DNA from: Pseudofabraea citricarpa
Taxonomy: Eukaryota; Ascomycota; Leotiomycetes; Helotiales; Dermateaceae
Direction: 5' to 3'
Length of the DNA stretch: 64,000 bases
Assembly (NCBI GenBank): GCA_029641185.1
Contig: JAPWGK010000001.1
Location: 1,004,501-1,068,500 of the forward strand
Under the pieces are notes generated by a model. It ran no database searches. It saw nothing but the letters and a program-made list of their open reading frames with translations, and was not told where the DNA came from. This document shows positions 59,311 through 64,000 of the stretch, in pieces; position 1 is the first letter of the stretch; each line of letters begins with the position of its first letter. The position numbers and the translations under genes are program-made.

Positions 59311-60412
59311 ATGGCCCAAGCCTCCGACACACCAGAATATCCCATAATCGACTCTCACATCCATCTATACCCATCTTCCGAACTCACGACCCTCGCCTGG
59401 AACACCCCGGAAAACCCACTGAACAAACAATTCTCTTTAGAAGAATATGCTGCTATAACCGGCTCGCCAGCTGCTCTTGAAGGCTTTATATTTCTCGAGA
59501 CAGACCGCAAGAGTTCTGTCGATCCGGGTGAAAATGGCAGTGGATGGGAAATGCCACTGGTGGAAGTTGAATGGTTGAAGCGGATCGCCCTAGGAACACC
59601 GAAACCTGGAGAGGGACATACTGCGGAAGACAAAAAACTATGTTTGGCAATCATACCCTGGGCACCGCTTCCTGGTGGAGCGGCAGCTATGGAGAAGTAT
59701 GTGGCCGAGGTCGAAAAACATGCTGGCGACAGTTTCCAGAAAATTCGAGGTTTCAGATACCTGGTGCAGAACAAACCGAAAGGGGTTATGCTACAGGATG
59801 GATTTATCGAGGGATTGAAATGGTTAGGAAAGAAAGGTTATGTCTTTGATCTAGGTGTTGATCAGCACTCCGGTGGCAAATGGCAGCTCGAAGAGGCAGT
59901 GGAGATGGTTACACGAGCTCATGAAGGTGTGCCAGAGGAGGAGAAGGTGGTATTCATCATCAGTCAGTTTCTGCCCGGAGCTTGTTCGCAACCCTGCTAA
60001 TAGTATGACAGATCATCTCTGCAAACCAGATCTTTCCATCTACAATCCTACAGACCCGAGCTTTGTGGCATGGAAGACAGCCATGTTCAATCTCGGCAAA
60101 TGCAGCAATACATATATGAAGCTTAGTGGCTGTTTTGAGGAAATGCCCGACTCTCTTAAGACGAAGTCAGTAGAAGAAATATTCGAAGCCATTCAATCGC
60201 GTCTCGTCATAGTAATGGCGACTTTTGGGCCGTTCAGGATCATGTACGGCAGCAATTGGCCAGTCTGTACTATTGGCGTGGAAAATTCATGGAAGAAATG
60301 GGTAGAAATTGTGCAGAGATTTTGCTACATGGCCGGCTTGACCAAAGAAGAACAAATCATGATTTGGAGTGGCACTGCCATCAAGGCCTATGGGATTAAG
60401 GAGTTGCTGTAA
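59311..60412 (+). CDS. Amidohydrolase-2 family protein (lactonase/decarboxylase type)
   Basis: Two exons (59311-59962, 60012-60412) around a 49-nt intron encode about 350 residues. The TIM-barrel metal motif H-x-H is present (I-D-S-H-I-H-L-Y-P, residues 13-21). Q-K-I-R-G-F-R-Y-L-V follows near 150 and N-H-L-C-K-P-D near 218, the latter reconstituted across the intron. The C-terminal motif that usually reads G-S-D-W-P-V is here G-S-N-W-P-V (N299). Family members include fungal L-rhamnono-lactonases and other sugar-acid lactonases, as well as decarboxylases. The neighbouring DapA/GaaC-like aldolase makes a sugar-acid pathway plausible, though unproven. No signal peptide is visible. Confidence 0.83.
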
Positions 60413-61012
60413 GCGAAAAGATACCACGAATGCGTTGTCTAAAGTACTTAGTCTGGGATTCCCTTCCTTCCAAGTATATTCTCTGAACACATCTCAAATG
60501 TCTTTGAAGATCACCATTTCCTGATAAGTGTGAGAGTCATGGAGATGTAGCTCACCACTAGACAAGGCACATGTCAGCAAAGCCCAAGTGCCGGCTCAGG
60601 CCATTCTCGGCAACTCGGGGCAGCTTCCCACGAGCCAAATCACGGCATTGACAGGAGGAGCTCATTGACCCGAGCAGTGTCAACACCAAACCAACACAAC
60701 CCTAAGTGACAAGTCTTCTCGAGTCCACAAGTTGTCTGGCATCACCCACTGGCAGTCTAATGAATGGCTTTGGATAGCTCCGGCTAGTGGGCCACGGGAT
60801 ACACCTTATCCCATTCTTCTTCGTGCAACAAGAGACCAAAAGGGCGCGTCCACTTGAGAGATTAATAGTAGTTCTAACCCCTCTACCCCTCCATTTCCTT
60901 ATTTTTTAAGCTCTGCTCCTTCCTCGTCCTCTTCCTTTTTCCAGTAGATTAAAGCCCTCATAGACCTTTCCTAGCGATCCCAATATCTTTATCTTCACAT
61001 ACTACTTTCACT
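60413..61012. other. Intergenic region upstream of the aldolase
   Basis: A 600-bp gap. The stretch before 61013 (about 60880-60960) is strongly C/T-rich, like a fungal promoter. I looked for a galacturonate-type element (TCCNCCAAT) and did not see one. Confidence 0.55.
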
Positions 61013-62077
61013 ATGTCTTCCCCTCCTCCGGCTGGTGTTTACGTCCCAGTTCCGACTTTCTTCGCACCAAAGAGCACCACAAATGGTGCCGGGACCTCCA
61101 GCTGGGCAACACCTGTCGATCTCGCAACTCAATCCGCACACTCCCTCAGACTTGCCAAAGCTGGCATTAAGGGACTTGTGATCCTTGGTAGTACTGGTGA
61201 AGCTGTACACCTGACCAATAAGGAACGGTTTGATATTCTATCATCGCAAAGGAAATCTCTGGAGGAAGCTGGATTTAAGGACTACCCGATTATCGCAGGA
61301 ACTGCGGCGCAGAATGTCGAGGAAGTGGTGGATCAGTTAAAGGCTGCCAAGGAGGCCGGTGCACAATGGGGATTATGTCTTGTTCCTGGTTATTTCGCAG
61401 GCGCCAGTACACAGGAGGGTATTATCCATTGGTTTACAGCCGTGGCTGATGAGTCTCCTATTCCCGTCATGATGTAACATCTCCATATTTATATTTCCAT
61501 ACTTGAAGGACTTTTGCTGACTATTTGACCCAGCTACCACTACCCGGGTGTCTCGAATAACGTCAAAGTCATCCCCTCCACATATGCAACTCTCGCAAAA
61601 CACCCAAATATCGTCGGCTGCAAGCTCTCCCACGGAGACGTATCTTATCACTCACAGATTGGAGCCAATCCCAAGATTGATCATTCACATTTCCACACCT
61701 TCTCTGGTCTTGGACAGCAACTGCTTCCCGTGATCTCAGTGGGATGTCAAGGTGTTATTGATGGTTCAGCCGGGTTTTTCCCTCGCTCGTTGGTACACCT
61801 GTACGATCTAGCAACCAAGACCACACCTACCGAGAAGGAGGTTAAGGAAAGACAGTTGCTTCAATACAAGGTTAGCGTGGTTGAAGAATTGGTGGTCAAA
61901 TTTGGAACAGTCGGTATTAAGGAGGCTATTAGCCGAATTATGGGATTTGGAGACCGTGACGGTACTAGATTGCCACTACATGGTGGCATTCCAGGTGGTG
62001 ACAAGGAGTGGGAGAACTGGAAGGAAGCGGTCGCTGACTTGGAGGAGGTTGAGAAGAGCCTTTCTGATGCTGCGTAG
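61013..62077 (+). CDS. DapA/GaaC-like class I aldolase
   Basis: Two exons (61013-61473, 61534-62077) with a 60-nt intron encode about 334 residues. The dihydrodipicolinate-synthase fold is clear: G-I-K-G-L-V-I-L-G-S-T-G-E-A-V-H-L near residue 55, and Y-H-Y-P-G-V-S near 154 (proton-relay Tyr), rebuilt across the intron. The Schiff-base lysine is in V-G-C-K-L-S-H-G (about 183). In fungi this family includes L-threo-3-deoxy-hexulosonate aldolase (GaaC/LGA1, galacturonate catabolism) and 4-hydroxy-2-oxoglutarate aldolase. The N-terminal P-P-P-A-G-V-Y-V-P-V-P-T-F-F resembles GaaC-type proteins. Fungi do not make lysine by the DapA route, so a catabolic role is expected. Confidence 0.85.
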
Positions 62078-63082
62078 TTTTTTAGAATGTGCTAGCAATA
62101 ACGTACTCAAATAAATATACAATGTGTGAGCAAAGCGCGACTTGTTATCTGGTGCATTTTGAATGTGTTACAATCACTCTCCCCAAGTGTAACATTCCAA
62201 CCTATTCATGCGTTGTCTAGATTTCTCATTGACCCACCAGCTTAGTACGCCAAACATACAAACGTATTTGGATGTACTGAGCAATCATGTGTTTGGATCA
62301 GCATTGATAGAAACTTCATTCAATTACACGGCTTTCTTTCTGTAAGCAAATAGTATATCACTTAGCTAAAGGTGTTGTAATACTACAAAGCTCGCTTAAC
62401 CACCAGCTTAGCAAAAGCTTCGAAAGACTTTATTTTAAAGAGAGCTTGTCAAGAAGGCATAAGATGGGTTGAAAGCCGACTGAAGAGAAGTACCTGCTTA
62501 ATTTTCCATGTGCACTTTTTTTCCATTGTGTGTTGTGCTGCATATTTCTCCTAGCTGGAAAAAAATCCAATTGGAGGTGCTCAATTCCTACCTAATAAGA
62601 AAAGGAAAGACTTGAGGGAAGAGGTGGAAAACGACAATTAATAGCCCGTGCGGAAATCTAGCTCGGCTCAAGGATTGCTATACTGTATCAATTCTAAAAC
62701 CAGGAATAAAATGTACCTCAATTCTCCTAGAGTCCGATATGAATTGTGCTACCTGTGTACCACTCCCTCGCCAAATGCAATGTAACCTCACGCACAACAG
62801 AAGCTTAGAATGAAAGTTGAACTTTTTTATATTTTCATTCCCCAAGCCGAACCCTAGAACGCCCGTTGATTTAACCATGCAAAATAATGACCACCCTGCA
62901 TCTTGCCGTATTATACAGCTAGCAAGTAAGCAAGAACACATGTATAGCTGAATCCCGAATCCAAGTCCGATGTAAGCAAAGCATACTCCCAGTTTTCTCC
63001 AGATGAAGCCAAGCTAAAGCCCAACAAGGGCATCCAGAAACCATATGTATCATCGCACCTCGCCACAGAACGAGGAAACTTT
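62078..63082. other. Convergent gene-free gap
   Basis: About 1 kb of AT-rich DNA between the aldolase and NHP2 3' ends. No gene or repeat is recognised. Confidence 0.6.
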
Positions 63083-63809
63083 TTATACCCGAACATTTCT
63101 CGACTCCTTCTCTACGACCTTAACCAAATCCTTGTAGACATCGGCGAACTCGTCATCGCCCTCGATCTTCTCGGCCTTCTTGGCTCCAACTCGCTCCTGC
63201 GATACCATGACCACACTTGTAGGACGCTTGGTGTTTCCTGCGGCTCCCAACTCGGCTCGGCTGGTGACGAAGATGTAAGGGACGCCGTGGTCCTCGCACA
63301 GGACGGGGATATGTGAGATGACATCCATTGGCGAAATATCAGCGGCGAGGATAACGACGCCGGGTGCTGAGGCGTTACCAGCTCCCACTGGGGATTTCCT
63401 GAGAGCCTTGACGACTTCCTTTACTCCACGCTTGAGCGTCTTGTTCTTTGCAGCTATACGAGCATAATTAGCAATTGGTCTCCTACTGTATCTGTGAGGT
63501 TGGTTTCTTACCTTTCTTCACACTCTTCAAGACCTTCTTCGCAACCTTCTCATCCGCGAGCGGAGCAGCGAAGGGTACCAGAGCTCCAACTGGCTTGAGC
63601 ACCGCACCATCTGCACCATCATCTGCCATAATGATAGAGACCTCCTCGACCGCTTCAGGAGCCGCCTTGACGGCCTCTACAACAGCCTTGACATTATCCT
63701 CACTAAGCTTCGACTTCTTGTCCTTCTTGGACTTGGACACGCCATCTTTCTCGCTGCGCTTCTCCTTCTTCTCCTTCTTGTCGCGCTTGTCGGATTTGTC
63801 CTTGCCCAT
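63083..63809 (-). CDS. NHP2: H/ACA snoRNP protein Nhp2
   Basis: Two exons (63809-63512, 63453-63083) with a 58-nt intron encode about 222 residues. The N-terminal 45 residues are almost all Lys, Asp, Glu and Ser. A Val/Ala/Glu stretch comes next. The L7Ae-type RNA-binding domain follows: L-K-R-G-V-K-E-V-V-K-A-L-R, V-I-L-A-A-D-I-S-P-M-D-V-I-S-H-I-P-V-L-C-E-D, and V-P-Y-I-F-V. The match is to Nhp2 rather than Snu13 (no R-G-A-N-E-A-T-K block). Nhp2 supports pseudouridylation and box H/ACA snoRNA stability with Cbf5, Nop10 and Gar1. The yeast protein is 156 residues, so this one carries an unusually long charged N-terminus. Confidence 0.93.
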
Positions 63810-64000
63810 CTTGTCTGATTGGTGGTCTGGCGTGTTGTGTGGTGGATTGGATTCGAGCAGTTTCGTGCGTCGGTCGAGCGTAGCTTGACCTGCGAATTAT
63901 TTTTTGCTGCTCGCGAGCGATAAATTTCTCGATTGCGCTAGTCCCGTTAGAGTCTCAACACTACCACCCGTGATACTAAAATCCTGTCAACCTTACCTAG
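63810..64000. promoter_or_regulatory. NHP2 5' flank (partial)
   Basis: The upstream 190 bp of NHP2 reach the window edge. No TATA box is obvious. Confidence 0.4.

Overview
This window is nuclear DNA from a filamentous ascomycete (Pezizomycotina). The gene order, spacing and protein set suggest Leotiomycetes, but that rank is an inference. Genes are densely packed on both strands. Nearly all are interrupted by 45-70 nt introns with GT donors, CTAAC/CTGAC branch sites and AG acceptors. The families are typically fungal: NUC-2/PHO81, RRN6, IES4, DUF1763, DUF2293 and COA1. I saw no transposon, CRISPR, rRNA or convincing tRNA. Splice sites were placed by reading-frame continuity, consensus signals and family similarity recalled from knowledge; no alignment was run.

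Layout. 0-12 kb: 3' end of LSM1, ESCRT-III subunit VPS20, ribosome-biogenesis AAA ATPase RIX7, an unrecognised basic/acidic protein, Pol I factor RRN6, kinetochore SPC25, a GFA-domain protein and the gamma-tubulin-complex protein MZT1. 12-26.7 kb: a CHY/RING E3 ligase, DUF1763 (LYR-like), a mitochondrial carrier, a DUF2293 protein, a PITH protein, a CCDC25 homologue, mitochondrial ribosomal protein uL3m, cytochrome oxidase assembly factor COA1 and a four-pass membrane protein. 26.8-40 kb: the phosphate sensor NUC-2/PHO81, INO80 subunit IES4, a RanBPM/GID1 E3 scaffold and a small Gln-rich protein. 43-55 kb: a metaxin/SAM35-like protein, a secreted CHRD protein and the very long autophagy protein ATG2. 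55.7-64 kb: four metabolic enzymes close together (ADGF-type adenosine deaminase, MetX-like alpha/beta hydrolase, amidohydrolase-2, DapA/GaaC-like aldolase), then snoRNP protein NHP2.

Most genes are core housekeeping functions: RNA turnover, ribosome biogenesis, mitosis, mitochondrial biogenesis, autophagy and phosphate sensing. Several neighbours share short divergent promoters (VPS20/RIX7, RRN6/SPC25, GFA/MZT1, CCDC25/uL3m, hydrolase/amidohydrolase). The 55.7-62.1 kb enzyme group looks the most accessory and may be a small catabolic cluster.

The most unusual signals are: a CCDC25 homologue whose conserved Trp codon can only be rebuilt through a one-nucleotide exon; a NUC-2 start codon split by an intron (AT|G), with CACGTG boxes upstream that fit phosphate feedback; a strong hairpin just downstream of ATG2; an amidohydrolase whose usual catalytic Asp is Asn; and an unresolved stretch in the middle of the GID1-like gene.
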